Shown here: piece after piece, positions 35,907-44,833 of the stretch
How the letters are laid out: each line of letters starts with the position of its first letter
Numbering within the stretch: position 1 is the stretch's first letter
Source: Shewanella maritima
GTDB taxonomy: Bacteria; Pseudomonadota; Gammaproteobacteria; Enterobacterales; Shewanellaceae
DNA: 64,000 nucleotides
Direction: 5' to 3'
Assembly (NCBI RefSeq): GCF_004295345.1
Contig: NZ_CP036200.1
Coordinates: forward strand, 2,248,501 to 2,312,500
The notes under the pieces: generated by a model
The model's database searches: none
What the model was told of the DNA's origin: nothing
Seen by the model: only the letters and a program-made list of their open reading frames with translations
Position numbers and translations under genes: made by a program

Positions 35907-36330
35907 CTTTACTCCTAAATGAAAGTGACCTTTCATAGAAAACAAATATATAAAAGGCACTTTTCAGACTGACTTGTTAGTTTTTTGTTTACAATTCGTC
36001 TAGTTACGCAGGTTCATCAGGCTGCGTATTTAAAGTGCAAACGCACTATAAAGATAAAGACAAGGGCAGTTTTTGACGTGACATCAGCTTTTGTTAATTT
36101 TTAAGGTTTTTTAACTTAAAAACGTCTACCAAATCACACTTATAAACATGCATTTTTTGTGGGGTTTTAGAGAGGATTTTTATTAAAAACAATATGTTAA
36201 TTTGAGGTTAAATTTATCGAGTTTTCGCGATAACAAAGGACTGTACCACTTTAGGCATACAAAAATTAGCAGCACCTAAATGATGCATGTGAATTTGCAC
36301 CCATGTTGAGAATTTGCAAACACCCATAAA
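35907..36330 (-). promoter_or_regulatory. AT-rich leader with hairpins upstream of formate dehydrogenase set 1
   Basis: A 490-bp gap separates the two fdh sets (terminator of set 2 included). It holds two inverted repeats close to the set 1 start: TACGCAG-N10-CTGCGTA (36005-36011 with 36022-36028) and AGTGC-AAAC-GCACT (36034-36047). Farther out is AT-rich DNA with GTTAA-containing repeats near 36094-36120 and two similar GAATTTGCA stretches at 36291-36320. This gives set 1 its own promoter and perhaps a structured leader. No ORF of note is seen. Regulator unknown. Confidence 0.45.
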
Positions 36331-36363
36331 AAAGCCCGTGACCAGATGTATCACGGGCTTTTC
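36331..36363 (-). terminator. Intrinsic terminator of formate dehydrogenase operon 2
   Basis: Perfect 10-bp stem AAAGCCCGTG/CACGGGCTTT (36331-36340 with 36352-36361), A-run at left providing U on the minus strand. It lies about 35 bp after the set 2 cytochrome b gene. Confidence 0.92.
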
Positions 36364-36396
36364 AATTTTCGACTAGTGCGAATTAACGAGTAACGC

Positions 36397-37413
36397 TTAG
36401 TCTTTGTACTTTAATGTGCCGTTATCTTTGATTTCGTCATACCAAAGGTTGTGATGCTGGATTGCCCAGTTTTCATCACAGTAGCCAGACACCATACACT
36501 CCATACCGCCTTCACTCAGTACGGTTGCCATCCAGATATGTACAATCGTAAATGCAATCAAAATTGCCGCACTTACACCATGAACTAACAGCGCTAGCAT
36601 AGAAGCTTCACGCGGTAAATCTAGGTTAGGCAGTACTAGCATTAAGCCCGAAACACTGACAAACAGACCAAAGAAGACCAGCGTCCAGAACCACATTTTC
36701 TCACCCGCGTTCGCAAAACCAGCATCTGGATGCTTGCCTTTGAACGGGCCAAAGTTAATGTAGCCACCAACCACTAAGAACCACTTTAGGTCGTACAGTT
36801 TAAAGGTTTGCAATGGCATCCACTTAATCACACAAAGTAACCAAGACAGGATAAACACAGGACCTGCCCAATCGTGTGAGAATTTACTGAATGCGATAAT
36901 GCCAGCCCATAAGCCTTCGCCAATATACGGTGCAAGGAAGTGGCGCCCTAGCATAATCAGAATACCCGTCACCATCAGTAATAAGCAGGCTACTGCCATT
37001 ATCCAATGTAACCAAATATCAGCTTGACTCCAGCGGGCAACCATCTTGCCAGAGAAACCTTTATCTAGTTTTGACGCGCCATTCACCAGGTAAAACACTA
37101 AGAATGCAGCGAACACACCTACCACAGCTAGCGCAATTGCAGGCTTAAGGTATGTGTCGCGGGCGATTTTGCCTTCGTTACCAACCACATTGATCAGCAC
37201 GTTAGACTCTAGGCCTTTGTCTGTACTGTATCCAGACTCGCCAGCTTTCACGGCGCGCCATAGATCGGCATCACTCGTTCGTGTTGTTGCTTGTTGCTGG
37301 CTTGATTGTTCATCGGCAGCAAAAGCAGTCGACGTGATTAACCCAAGTCCCATTACTAGAACTAACAGAGCAATTACGCTGTACAGTGATTTGTTTAACG
37401 ATGCGTTTAACAT
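36397..37413 (-). CDS. fdhC: Formate dehydrogenase cytochrome b subunit (set 2)
   Basis: A 338-residue paralogue of the set 1 cytochrome b. A signal-like first helix (YSVIALLVLVMGLGLITSTAF) is followed by a polar region, a helix (about 95-118), and the four-helix diheme core with WLHWIMAVACLL, FSHDWAGPVF, and LVHGVSAAILIAFTIVHIW carrying candidate heme histidines. It ends in the shared motif MECMVSGYCDE. The ATG at 37413 has AAGGAGTGAC directly upstream; the longer frame to 37452 overlaps into the spacer without a ribosome-binding site. Last gene of set 2, followed by a strong terminator. Confidence 0.92.
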   Translation of the reverse strand: MLNASLNKSLYSVIALLVLVMGLGLITSTAFAADEQSSQQQATTRTSDADLWRAVKAGESGYSTDKGLESNVLINVVGNEGKIARDTYLKPAIALAVVGVFAAFLVFYLVNGASKLDKGFSGKMVARWSQADIWLHWIMAVACLLLMVTGILIMLGRHFLAPYIGEGLWAGIIAFSKFSHDWAGPVFILSWLLCVIKWMPLQTFKLYDLKWFLVVGGYINFGPFKGKHPDAGFANAGEKMWFWTLVFFGLFVSVSGLMLVLPNLDLPREASMLALLVHGVSAAILIAFTIVHIWMATVLSEGGMECMVSGYCDENWAIQHHNLWYDEIKDNGTLKYKD

Positions 37414-37461
37414 TGTCACTCCTTGTTGGGCTGCGAGCGCACCCGCAGCCATTGCTCTTGG

Positions 37462-38058
37462 TTAGATCATTTCACCGGTTTTAGGGTTGTAGCCCCAAAT
37501 GACATTTGGATTACCGCGTGCCGCCATACGGTTACGGTAAATGTCAGAAACCACACCAGCATCACCAGCAAGTAGCGCTTTAGTTGCACAAAGCTCAGCA
37601 CACATAGGTAGCTTACCTTCGGCAATACGGTTAGCACCGTACTTGTGACGTTCTTCGCTTGAGTGATTTTCTTCCGGACCACCAGCACAGAAGGTACATT
37701 TGTCCATCTTGCCGCGGCTACCAAATGCAGTCTTTTTAGGGAACTGCGGTGCACCAAACGGACAAGCATAGAAACAGTAACCACAACCGATACAAGTATC
37801 TTTGTCGTGAAGTACAATGCCGTCTTCTGTACGGTAGAAACAATCTGCCGGACACACTGCCATACAAGGCGCATCAGTACAGTGCATACATGCCACTGAA
37901 ATAGACGCTTCGCCTGGCTGACCATCGTTAATTGTCACCACGCGGCGACGTTGAATACCCCACTCTAAAGCAGAGTCGTTTTCGTTTTTACATGCTGTGA
38001 CGCAACCGTTACACTCGATGCAGCGTTTGGTGTCACATAGAAATTTCATGACTGCCAT
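37462..38058 (-). CDS. fdhB: Formate dehydrogenase 4Fe-4S subunit (set 2)
   Basis: A 198-residue four-cluster ferredoxin-like subunit, nearly the same as the set 1 protein in its cysteine groups (CDTKRCIECNGC, CMHCTDAPCMAVCPADC, CIGCGYCFYACPFGAP, CTFCAGGP...CAELCATKAL). It keeps a C-terminal tail GYNPKTGEMI that the set 1 protein has lost. Role: electron relay from FdhA to cytochrome b. It lies between fdhA and fdhC of set 2 with short spacers, as in set 1. Confidence 0.94.
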   Translation of the reverse strand: MAVMKFLCDTKRCIECNGCVTACKNENDSALEWGIQRRRVVTINDGQPGEASISVACMHCTDAPCMAVCPADCFYRTEDGIVLHDKDTCIGCGYCFYACPFGAPQFPKKTAFGSRGKMDKCTFCAGGPEENHSSEERHKYGANRIAEGKLPMCAELCATKALLAGDAGVVSDIYRNRMAARGNPNVIWGYNPKTGEMI

Positions 38059-38086
38059 AATGGCTTATCTCCTCATCAAGTTTCGG

Positions 38087-40936
38087 TTAGGCTTTGCTGA
38101 TTTGGCACAAGCTGGACTTAGTTTCTTGCATCTGAGTCACAACGTCATAACCATAAGTCAGTACTGTATTTGCAGATTCGCCTATCACATAAGGCACAGT
38201 GCCTTCTGGATAGCTCTTCTCTAGGCTTTCACCTTCAAATACACCAGCAAAGTGGTACGGCATAAAGCTTTCACCAGCGATAACACGTGGGGTTACCATG
38301 GCTTTGACTTTAATCTTGCTGCCTTCCGGACTATGAACAAACACGTCATCACCATCGCGAATGCCGCGATCAGCTGCATCAGCAGGGTTCATCTCAATGA
38401 ACATTTCTTGCTGTAGCTCTGCTAGCCATGGGTTAGAACGGGTTTCTTCACCACCACCCTCATACTCAACAAGACGGCCAGAAGTCAGTGCTAATGGGAA
38501 GTCCTTAGCAAAGTCTTTGTCTTGAATCGACTTATAAAGGGTTGGAAGACGTGCAACCATACGGTCATCGTAAGTTGGGTACTTAGCCACAAGATCACGA
38601 CGAGGAGTGTATAGCGGCTCGCGGTGCACAGGAATATCGTCTGGGAAGTTCCACACAATCACACGTGCTTTCGCGTTACCGTATGGAATACAACCATGCT
38701 TGATTGCCACGCGCTGGATACCACCTGAAATATCTGTTTTCCAGTTTTTACCTTCAGCGTGTTTCTTCTCTTCAGCGGTAAGCTCATCCCACCAGCCAAG
38801 CTGTTTCAGCATGTCTGCAGTGAACTCTGGGTAACCGTCTTGGATTTCAGCGCCTTTAGAGTAGCTGCCTTCAGCAAGAATATTGTTACCGTTATGCTCA
38901 ACACCGTAACGCGCACGGAAGTTACCACCACCGTCTTTCACTTCACGGCCTGTGCGGTACAGAATTTGTGTACCTGGGTGCTTCATTTCTGGTGTGCCCC
39001 AACAAGGCCAAGGTAAACCGTAAGTTTCACCTCTCGCTGGGCCACCTGGCGCTTCCAGTGAATCTACGTCGAATGTACCCCAGTTTTGCTGGTGCATCTT
39101 CAGACGCTCTGGGCTTTGCCCCGTGTAACCAACCGTCCACATACCGCGGTTGAACTCGCGAGTAATGTCTTCGATGACAGGCTCTTCACCTTTCACTTCG
39201 ATGTTCTTGAAGAACTCTTTCTCAAAGCCCCATTTCTTAGCCAGTTTGTACATGATCACGTGATCAGGTAGTGACTCGAATAATGGTGTGATGACCTGAT
39301 CGCGCCACTGCAGTGAGCGGTTAGATGCAGATACAGAGCCGTAAGTCTCGAACTGAGTTGCAGCAGGTAATAGATACACACCGTCTTTACGGTTGTGCAT
39401 AACACCCGCCATAGTTGGGAATGGGTCAACAACCACAACTGTGTCCATTTTATCCAGTGCTTGACGCACCTCGCGGCCACGAGTTTCGGTGTTAACCGAC
39501 TGTCCCCAGAAGAAGGCAAGACGGATATTGTCTTTCTGCGCGATTTTAGCACTGTCTTCTAGTACACCATCGTGCCAACGAGAACACGGAATACCTGTCG
39601 AGGTCATAGGGTCTTGGCCAAGGTAGTTACCTTGGTCGAAGCGGCTTTTCACCCACTCGTAATCAAGATCCCACACGTTTGCCCAGTGCTTCCAAGAGCC
39701 GGTCTTCAGACCGTAGTAACCAGGTAGGGTATCGAACAATAGACCGAAGTCAGTTGCACCCTGTACGTTATCGTGACCACGGAAGATGTTCGCGCCGCCA
39801 CCTGAAACGCCCATGTTACCTAGCGCTAATTGCAAGATACAGTAAGCACGAGTGTTAGCATTACCCACGTGGTGCTGAGTACCACCCATACACCAAACAA
39901 TGGTGCCAGGCTTAGTTTCAGCTAACATTTTCGCTACGCGGTACATTTGTGCTTTTGGCACACCGACAATGTTTTCAACTTCTTCTGGGTGATACTTCTT
40001 CACTTCTTCTTCGATACGTTCCATGCCGTATACACGTTGAGAAATGAACGACTCATCAGTCCAGCCATTTTCGAAGATATGCCATAGAAGACCGTAGATG
40101 AATGGGATATCAGTACCTGGACGAATATGCACAAACTCATCAGATTTTGCTGCTGTGCGAGTAAATCGAGGGTCAACTACAATGATTTTCGCGCCGCGCT
40201 CTTTACCCACAAGAATGTGCTGCATAGCAACTGGGTGAGCTTCACATGGGTTAGAACCAATGAACAGCATGCATTTAGAGTGGCGGATATCGTTAAACGA
40301 GTTAGTTTGCGCACCGTAGCCCCAAGTGTTAGCAACACCGGCTACCGTGGTAGAGTGACAAATACGTGCAGAGTGGTCGACATTGTTGGTGCCCCACATC
40401 GCCGCAAATTTGCGATAAAGATAAGCTTGCTCGTTTGAGAATTTCGCACTACCCATAAAGTACAGAGAATCTGGGCCTGACTCTTTACGGATGTCTAATG
40501 CTTTTTGACCAACTTCTTCAATGGCTTGATCCCAAGAAAGTTTCTTCCACTTACCGCCTTCAAGTTTCATTGGGTACTTAAGACGTTTTTCACCATGGCC
40601 ATGCTCACGAAGTGAAGCACCTTTTGCACAGTGGCCACCTTGGTTAAATGGGTGGTCAAATGCTGGCTCTTGGCCTGTCCAAACACCGTTTTGTACTTCA
40701 GCGTAAATACCACAGCCTACTGAACAGTGAGAACAAATAGTACGTACAACATCTGTTGGTGCATCATGAGGTACATCTTTAGCTTCAGCTTTACGCATCA
40801 TACCTGCGCCAAGCATTGAAGCTGCGGCAATTCCACCTGTCGCTAAACTAGCTGACTTTAAGAATTGGCGACGGTTAAGACCTAAGCCCGGCTTTTCAGC
40901 CTTTGCGACCGTGTCTGTTTTGCGGGTTAATCGCAT
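38087..40936 (-). CDS. fdhA: Formate dehydrogenase catalytic subunit, cysteine type (set 2)
   Basis: A 949-residue paralogue of the set 1 enzyme. Tat signal LNRRQFLKSASLATGG, 4Fe-4S motif CSHCSVGCGIYAE, and active-site ARICHSTTVAGVANTWGYG with cysteine near residue 194. Molybdopterin-binding segments (WCMGGTQHHVGNANTRAYC, FRGHDNVQGATD) are the same as in set 1. The two differ mostly at surface positions and in the 560-640 region. ATG 40936 with GGAGA 7 nt upstream is preferred to the GTG at 40939. Some DNA stretches, e.g. around 40338-40380 and 35100-35140, are almost identical between the sets. Confidence 0.96.
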   Translation of the reverse strand: MRLTRKTDTVAKAEKPGLGLNRRQFLKSASLATGGIAAASMLGAGMMRKAEAKDVPHDAPTDVVRTICSHCSVGCGIYAEVQNGVWTGQEPAFDHPFNQGGHCAKGASLREHGHGEKRLKYPMKLEGGKWKKLSWDQAIEEVGQKALDIRKESGPDSLYFMGSAKFSNEQAYLYRKFAAMWGTNNVDHSARICHSTTVAGVANTWGYGAQTNSFNDIRHSKCMLFIGSNPCEAHPVAMQHILVGKERGAKIIVVDPRFTRTAAKSDEFVHIRPGTDIPFIYGLLWHIFENGWTDESFISQRVYGMERIEEEVKKYHPEEVENIVGVPKAQMYRVAKMLAETKPGTIVWCMGGTQHHVGNANTRAYCILQLALGNMGVSGGGANIFRGHDNVQGATDFGLLFDTLPGYYGLKTGSWKHWANVWDLDYEWVKSRFDQGNYLGQDPMTSTGIPCSRWHDGVLEDSAKIAQKDNIRLAFFWGQSVNTETRGREVRQALDKMDTVVVVDPFPTMAGVMHNRKDGVYLLPAATQFETYGSVSASNRSLQWRDQVITPLFESLPDHVIMYKLAKKWGFEKEFFKNIEVKGEEPVIEDITREFNRGMWTVGYTGQSPERLKMHQQNWGTFDVDSLEAPGGPARGETYGLPWPCWGTPEMKHPGTQILYRTGREVKDGGGNFRARYGVEHNGNNILAEGSYSKGAEIQDGYPEFTADMLKQLGWWDELTAEEKKHAEGKNWKTDISGGIQRVAIKHGCIPYGNAKARVIVWNFPDDIPVHREPLYTPRRDLVAKYPTYDDRMVARLPTLYKSIQDKDFAKDFPLALTSGRLVEYEGGGEETRSNPWLAELQQEMFIEMNPADAADRGIRDGDDVFVHSPEGSKIKVKAMVTPRVIAGESFMPYHFAGVFEGESLEKSYPEGTVPYVIGESANTVLTYGYDVVTQMQETKSSLCQISKA

Positions 40937-40952
40937 CACACACTCTCCTTTA

Positions 40953-41147
40953 TTATTTGCTTAACGAGGCATAGTAACGACGGATATGCTCTGTCTCGCG
41001 GTAGTTGTCAGATTTTGGCTCTGCGGCAACTTTAGGTGCCGCAGCCGAAGCTGATGCACTTACACTCGCTACAGCACCTGCCGCACCACCAATCGCCAAT
41101 GCTTTAAGCAGTTGACGACGGCCCATGTCGGAAGCTTGCTTCTTCAT
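40953..41147 (-). CDS. Small Tat-signal protein of formate dehydrogenase operon 2
   Basis: A 64-residue paralogue of the 35709-35906 protein. Twin-arginine signal MGRRQLLKALAIGGAAGAVA, then an Ala/Ser-rich stretch, then the conserved tail YRETEHIRRYYASLSK. The tail (Y-E-T-HxRxYY-SL) is the part shared by both copies, so it is the likely functional element, perhaps contacting FdhA or its assembly factors. GGAGACACT precedes ATG 41147. It directly precedes fdhA of set 2. Confidence 0.88.
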   Translation of the reverse strand: MKKQASDMGRRQLLKALAIGGAAGAVASVSASASAAAPKVAAEPKSDNYRETEHIRRYYASLSK

Positions 41148-41164
41148 AGTGTCTCCTTGTTGAA

Positions 41165-41225
41165 AAGCCCTAACCCTGGTTAGGGCAAAAATGCGATGGT
41201 TTGGTTAGCTTTCAAAAAGGCTAAC
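41165..41225 (-). terminator. Two hairpins between the chaperone gene and the set 2 Tat gene
   Basis: GCCCTAACC/GGTTAGGGC (41165-41184), followed on the minus strand by TTTT, and GGTTAGC/GCTAACC with a short A-rich loop (41200-41225). They could attenuate or process the transcript between the accessory genes and the structural genes. Confidence 0.5.
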
Positions 41226-41233
41226 CTTACTCA

Positions 41234-41917
41234 TCAATTTACTTTTACGACTTCGTCGTTTTCAGCTACCGGCTCTAAGTCAGCACTACCTGGACAATTC
41301 ACCGGAATATCTAAACTCAACTGCTCAAACTCAACGGCTTCGGTCTCAAAAAAGGCCTCAGCCAGTTTGGCAACTGCAAGATAAAATTGTGCGCTTGGGC
41401 AGCGCGCTAATGTTTCACAAAAACGTGTGATCCAAGAACCGATATGACGCTGGTAGAAAGCAAGCTGGCGGTAGCCTGGCGCTTCCATAATGAGCGTACC
41501 CATCACCTCACATAGTGCGGCAACGTGATCTTCTGGCTCTTTAACGTTTTCTTCGCGTTCAAAACCCATTTGCATTAGGTCGTTACGTAGCAGTGCTAAT
41601 GGTTTATCCATTAATGAACCGGTTTGGAACCAGCTGCCATAAGGCATAATTTCACCACTACCTACACCGTAAAAGATGGCAAAGTACTCATCTTCTAGTG
41701 CTTCAACATCAGCTTTTTTAGCCGCTTCACGCAGGCCAACCCAAGCTGTGCTCATGTTGTTGTCTTCTTCCTCTTCAACTTCCAGCTCAGCTAAAAATTG
41801 CAATAATTCAGCGCTTGGATGACGGCGTAACAACGCAGCTAATAGCTGATAAATATCGGCTCTAAGCTGATCGTTTTCTTTCACTTCTCTCACATTTTCG
41901 GTCATAACTTCGGTCAT
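41234..41917 (-). CDS. TorD/DmsD-family chaperone for formate dehydrogenase
   Basis: A 227-residue all-helical redox-enzyme chaperone. Typical TorD-family features: LRADIYQLLAALLRRHPSAE, the conserved ALEDEYFAIFYGVGSGEIMP with Y-SWF (YGSWFQTGSLMDKPLALLRN), and EPEDHVAALCEVMGTLI. These proteins bind Tat signal peptides of molybdoenzymes and hold them until the cofactor is inserted; here both FdhA proteins are the likely clients. ATG 41917 is taken because the longer frame overlaps the polyferredoxin gene; it starts 10 bp after that gene's stop. It precedes the set 2 structural genes. Confidence 0.9.
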   Translation of the reverse strand: MTEVMTENVREVKENDQLRADIYQLLAALLRRHPSAELLQFLAELEVEEEEDNNMSTAWVGLREAAKKADVEALEDEYFAIFYGVGSGEIMPYGSWFQTGSLMDKPLALLRNDLMQMGFEREENVKEPEDHVAALCEVMGTLIMEAPGYRQLAFYQRHIGSWITRFCETLARCPSAQFYLAVAKLAEAFFETEAVEFEQLSLDIPVNCPGSADLEPVAENDEVVKVN

Positions 41918-41927
41918 AGCTGATCTC

Positions 41928-43604
41928 TTATCGCAATTGCTTTTCTGGATCTTGAAGGATGTCTTCAAACATATCTTTCACGCGGCAGTCGCCACACATT
42001 TTTAGTCGCTCCACATTGGCACTAAAGGCACTGTGTTCACCTACCATATCGAGCATTTTGTGCACCATAGACTGAGTAGCAAATGGCGCGCCGCAGCTTA
42101 TACATTCAAATGGTGGCTCATCTTTAAGGGTTTGCTTAGCGCTGCGCTCGTCGGCATTAAAGTTAACTTGCGAAACTAGGCTAATCACCTTTTCAGGACA
42201 TGAGGTTTCACACAAACCACATTGCACACAGTCTTGCTCTACAAAGTGCAGTGCAGGAGTATCGCCACCATCGGTCAGTGCTTGAGTTGGACAAGTTGAC
42301 ACACATGACATACACAAGGTGCACTTGTCTTGGTCAACGACCACTTTGCCGTAAGGCACATTGGCGATACTTAATTGAGTATCGATTGCTGCTGCCTGGC
42401 TATTGAGATGGTCAATTGCTTGATACAACACATCACGCTTGGCATTAGCTGCATCGCTTGCTTGCAGCGTCATTGGCACCACAACTGGCCATGAGTTGCT
42501 CACCACTAAATCGGCATCTAGGCTAGCGAGATCTTCAACACCAATGACACGCAGGCGCTGAGGTTGACCCATTTCATCTAGAATGCGATTGGCAAGTCCT
42601 AGCTCACCTTCAAGCATTTGGTTGAGCGTTGGCGCGGTAGCTGGGGTATTTAAAATCAATACTTCACGTGCGCCAAAGGCAAGCGCTGCTAACCAGTGGT
42701 CAATGCTCGCTACTGTAATCTCTTCCAGCGCCACAGGTAGTACGTCACCACTTAGGTTGTCGTCAATCGCTTCACTGCCCACACCTTCATCATGGAACAT
42801 AATCACGGGCGCAACTTGAGCATCAGCGCGGTAGCGGCTAATTAACTTTTCAAGATAGCTGTGTAGTGCTTTTGGTGTCGGTAGGTCATAGCTAATGGCG
42901 CCTGTTGGACAAAGGTTGGTACAACTGCCTGCGCCATGACAAAGATAAGGGTCGATTTCGATTTTCTGTTCAATGCTGCTAATAGCATCGGCAGGGCAGA
43001 AGTTCAGGCAGCGGTTACAGCCATTTACGCCGTTGCGGCTATGGGCACATACATCTTCGTTAACTTTAACGTAGCGCGGCTTATCGAATTCACCCACCAG
43101 CTCAGGAATTTGTGCAATAGCATCATCTAGCTTGGCTTGGTCTTGACCAACATAGAAGTAGCCTGCTGGCAGCATTTCTAGATTAATACAAGGTTGGTCA
43201 CTTAAATCAAGAATGGTATCAAAGTGAGCCTGACGCACTGCCACCACGCTTAACTGCGCTGTGCCATTGTCACCTTCAACGCTTACCTGGAATTGGCCTA
43301 GGAAGCCTTTAATACTGATAAGTTTGTTGTAGTAGCTTTCAACTTCAGTTGCGGCGTTCATCACTTTTTCTAAGTGGTCGTCATCTTGGCTGGTGATGTC
43401 ACCATTGGCCAAAATAACACGGCTCCCCATCATTGAAAGTTTATCTGCCGCTAAGCGGGCAAGATCTTCAGGGCCAATAATAAGCACATGGCCTTGAGTG
43501 GTATAACTGACGGTTGGCGGGATCAGATTCTGCAAAATCTGCGTACTCGCCATGGTTTGCTGCCGAGCTTTTTTAAGCTCTAGCTGGTTTTGTATCATAC
43601 TCAT
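41928..43604 (-). CDS. Multi-cluster 4Fe-4S protein of the formate dehydrogenase locus
   Basis: A 558-residue cytoplasmic polyferredoxin without signal peptide or membrane helix. Cysteine groups: CAHSRNGVNGCNRCLNFC (about residue 190), CHGAGSCTNLCPTGA, CTLCMSCVSTCPTQA (about 430), CVQCGLCETSCPEK, plus a C-terminal CISCG and CGDC pair. This suggests four 4Fe-4S clusters and a possible metal site. The middle (about 250-420) has no cysteines and is unassigned. It sits between DUF3306 and the TorD-like chaperone, so it may supply electrons for enzyme maturation or carry formate electrons in the cytoplasm; both are inference. Confidence 0.85.
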   Translation of the reverse strand: MSMIQNQLELKKARQQTMASTQILQNLIPPTVSYTTQGHVLIIGPEDLARLAADKLSMMGSRVILANGDITSQDDDHLEKVMNAATEVESYYNKLISIKGFLGQFQVSVEGDNGTAQLSVVAVRQAHFDTILDLSDQPCINLEMLPAGYFYVGQDQAKLDDAIAQIPELVGEFDKPRYVKVNEDVCAHSRNGVNGCNRCLNFCPADAISSIEQKIEIDPYLCHGAGSCTNLCPTGAISYDLPTPKALHSYLEKLISRYRADAQVAPVIMFHDEGVGSEAIDDNLSGDVLPVALEEITVASIDHWLAALAFGAREVLILNTPATAPTLNQMLEGELGLANRILDEMGQPQRLRVIGVEDLASLDADLVVSNSWPVVVPMTLQASDAANAKRDVLYQAIDHLNSQAAAIDTQLSIANVPYGKVVVDQDKCTLCMSCVSTCPTQALTDGGDTPALHFVEQDCVQCGLCETSCPEKVISLVSQVNFNADERSAKQTLKDEPPFECISCGAPFATQSMVHKMLDMVGEHSAFSANVERLKMCGDCRVKDMFEDILQDPEKQLR

Positions 43605-43709
43605 CGCGTTCCTAACTTGATGCCAATTAGCGCAAGGTAAACTTGGCTTAGCATTTAAGTACTGTTTTGGATAGCTTTAACCGCTACACAGTCACAACTT
43701 GCTTAGGTA

Positions 43710-44369
43710 CTAAGTAGTTGTATTCGCCTCATCACTGGCTTGTGCATGCTTTACCAGAGCATCACTCTGGTGGTGCATAGGGTTTAGCTCGTCTGCCGTA
43801 ACAGTTTGGTTTAGTTCTAGGTTATCTTGTTCTAAGTTATCTAGTTCGTCGCCTGCCAATGCTAAAGTTTCATCAGTTTCAGCATCTGTATCTGCGGCGA
43901 TTTGCTCCTGCGCATCCTCTTCTTTATCTTCATCCTTGATCACATGGCGGAATACTTTCTTAGCCAGCTCCGCAGATACTTCAGGCGACAACTTAGGCTG
44001 ATTGGTGTAATCAAGCGCATATTCAAGCAAGCCATCAATTTCGTTGTATTGTGGTTGCTTCCACAGCGCTTTAAGCGCAGCTTGTTTTGCCGCAGGGTCA
44101 ACGTTGTCAGCCATAAAACTGGCAAAGCTACCGCCTACTTCAATCGACTCAGGATCAGGTAAATCCTCAGCAGTTAAAACTTTGTCTTGTGTTTGTTCAA
44201 CTTGCTCCAGTTGAGTGTCGTTTGCAGCTTGTTCAGCTTGCGTCTCTTGCTCGACTGTTAGCGCTTGTTGTTCAGCAGTTTGCTCATTGACCTGCTCAGT
44301 GAGCTGCTCATCGGCTTCCTTAGCTACTTGCTCCTTGCGCTGTTGCCAGCGACTCAGGAAACCACTCAT
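43710..44369 (-). CDS. DUF3306 family protein
   Basis: A 219-residue protein, MSGFLSRWQQRKEQVAKEAD at the start, then a Gln/Glu-rich low-complexity stretch. The conserved core (about 72-145) includes LTAEDLPDPESIEVGGSF, FMADNVDPAAKQAALKALWK and YNEIDGLLEYALDY. A long acidic tail follows. The family is known from formate dehydrogenase clusters but its function is not known to me. ATG overlaps the DUF3305 stop by 4 bp, so the two are translationally coupled. Unusual for its Q/E-rich composition. Confidence 0.85.
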   Translation of the reverse strand: MSGFLSRWQQRKEQVAKEADEQLTEQVNEQTAEQQALTVEQETQAEQAANDTQLEQVEQTQDKVLTAEDLPDPESIEVGGSFASFMADNVDPAAKQAALKALWKQPQYNEIDGLLEYALDYTNQPKLSPEVSAELAKKVFRHVIKDEDKEEDAQEQIAADTDAETDETLALAGDELDNLEQDNLELNQTVTADELNPMHHQSDALVKHAQASDEANTTT

Positions 44370-44833
44370 TGCATTCTTCCTCCAAGGTTCGCACTCGGAC
44401 CTTGGTTTTTGCGTCGGTTAACATGCTTACGACGGTGAGCACTAATTTCAACTTCGCCATGTTTTGTAATAAACGCTTCAATCCAGCAAGCTACTGCAGT
44501 TGGCATTGGAATATTAAGGACTGGCGTGTCAGCTTCTAAACAACCTGCGCCCACATTTTGGTCTGCTGAAATTGCAGCAGGGATCCAGGTGCCATCTTCC
44601 AATTCATCACACACGATATAGAGCATGGTGTTATCCATATCGAGATTTAAACGGTAGCTGCCGCGTTGGTCGCGATATAACTCAAGCAGGATAAGATGCG
44701 CTCCTTCTGGCGCAGCCTGGTTACCCGGAACAAATTGATCCACTTCCCAGCGCACTGAATTCCAGCGACCCATTTGGGTTTCTACCTTCTTCAGCGATAC
44801 ATACATTGGCCAAACATTATCAGTACGTTGCAT
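44366..44833 (-). CDS. DUF3305 family protein
   Basis: A 155-residue protein starting MQRTDNVWPMYVSLKKVETQ, with MGRWNSVRWEVDQFVP and LILLELYRDQRGSYRLNLD. This matches the DUF3305 family found beside DUF3306 in formate dehydrogenase loci. It probably acts in maturation of the enzyme, but no biochemistry is known to me. It is the first gene of the long minus-strand fdh unit; its promoter is in the 350-bp gap shared with fdhD. The tail is basic (HRRKHVNRRKN). Confidence 0.85.
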   Translation of the reverse strand: MQRTDNVWPMYVSLKKVETQMGRWNSVRWEVDQFVPGNQAAPEGAHLILLELYRDQRGSYRLNLDMDNTMLYIVCDELEDGTWIPAAISADQNVGAGCLEADTPVLNIPMPTAVACWIEAFITKHGEVEISAHRRKHVNRRKNQGPSANLGGRMQ

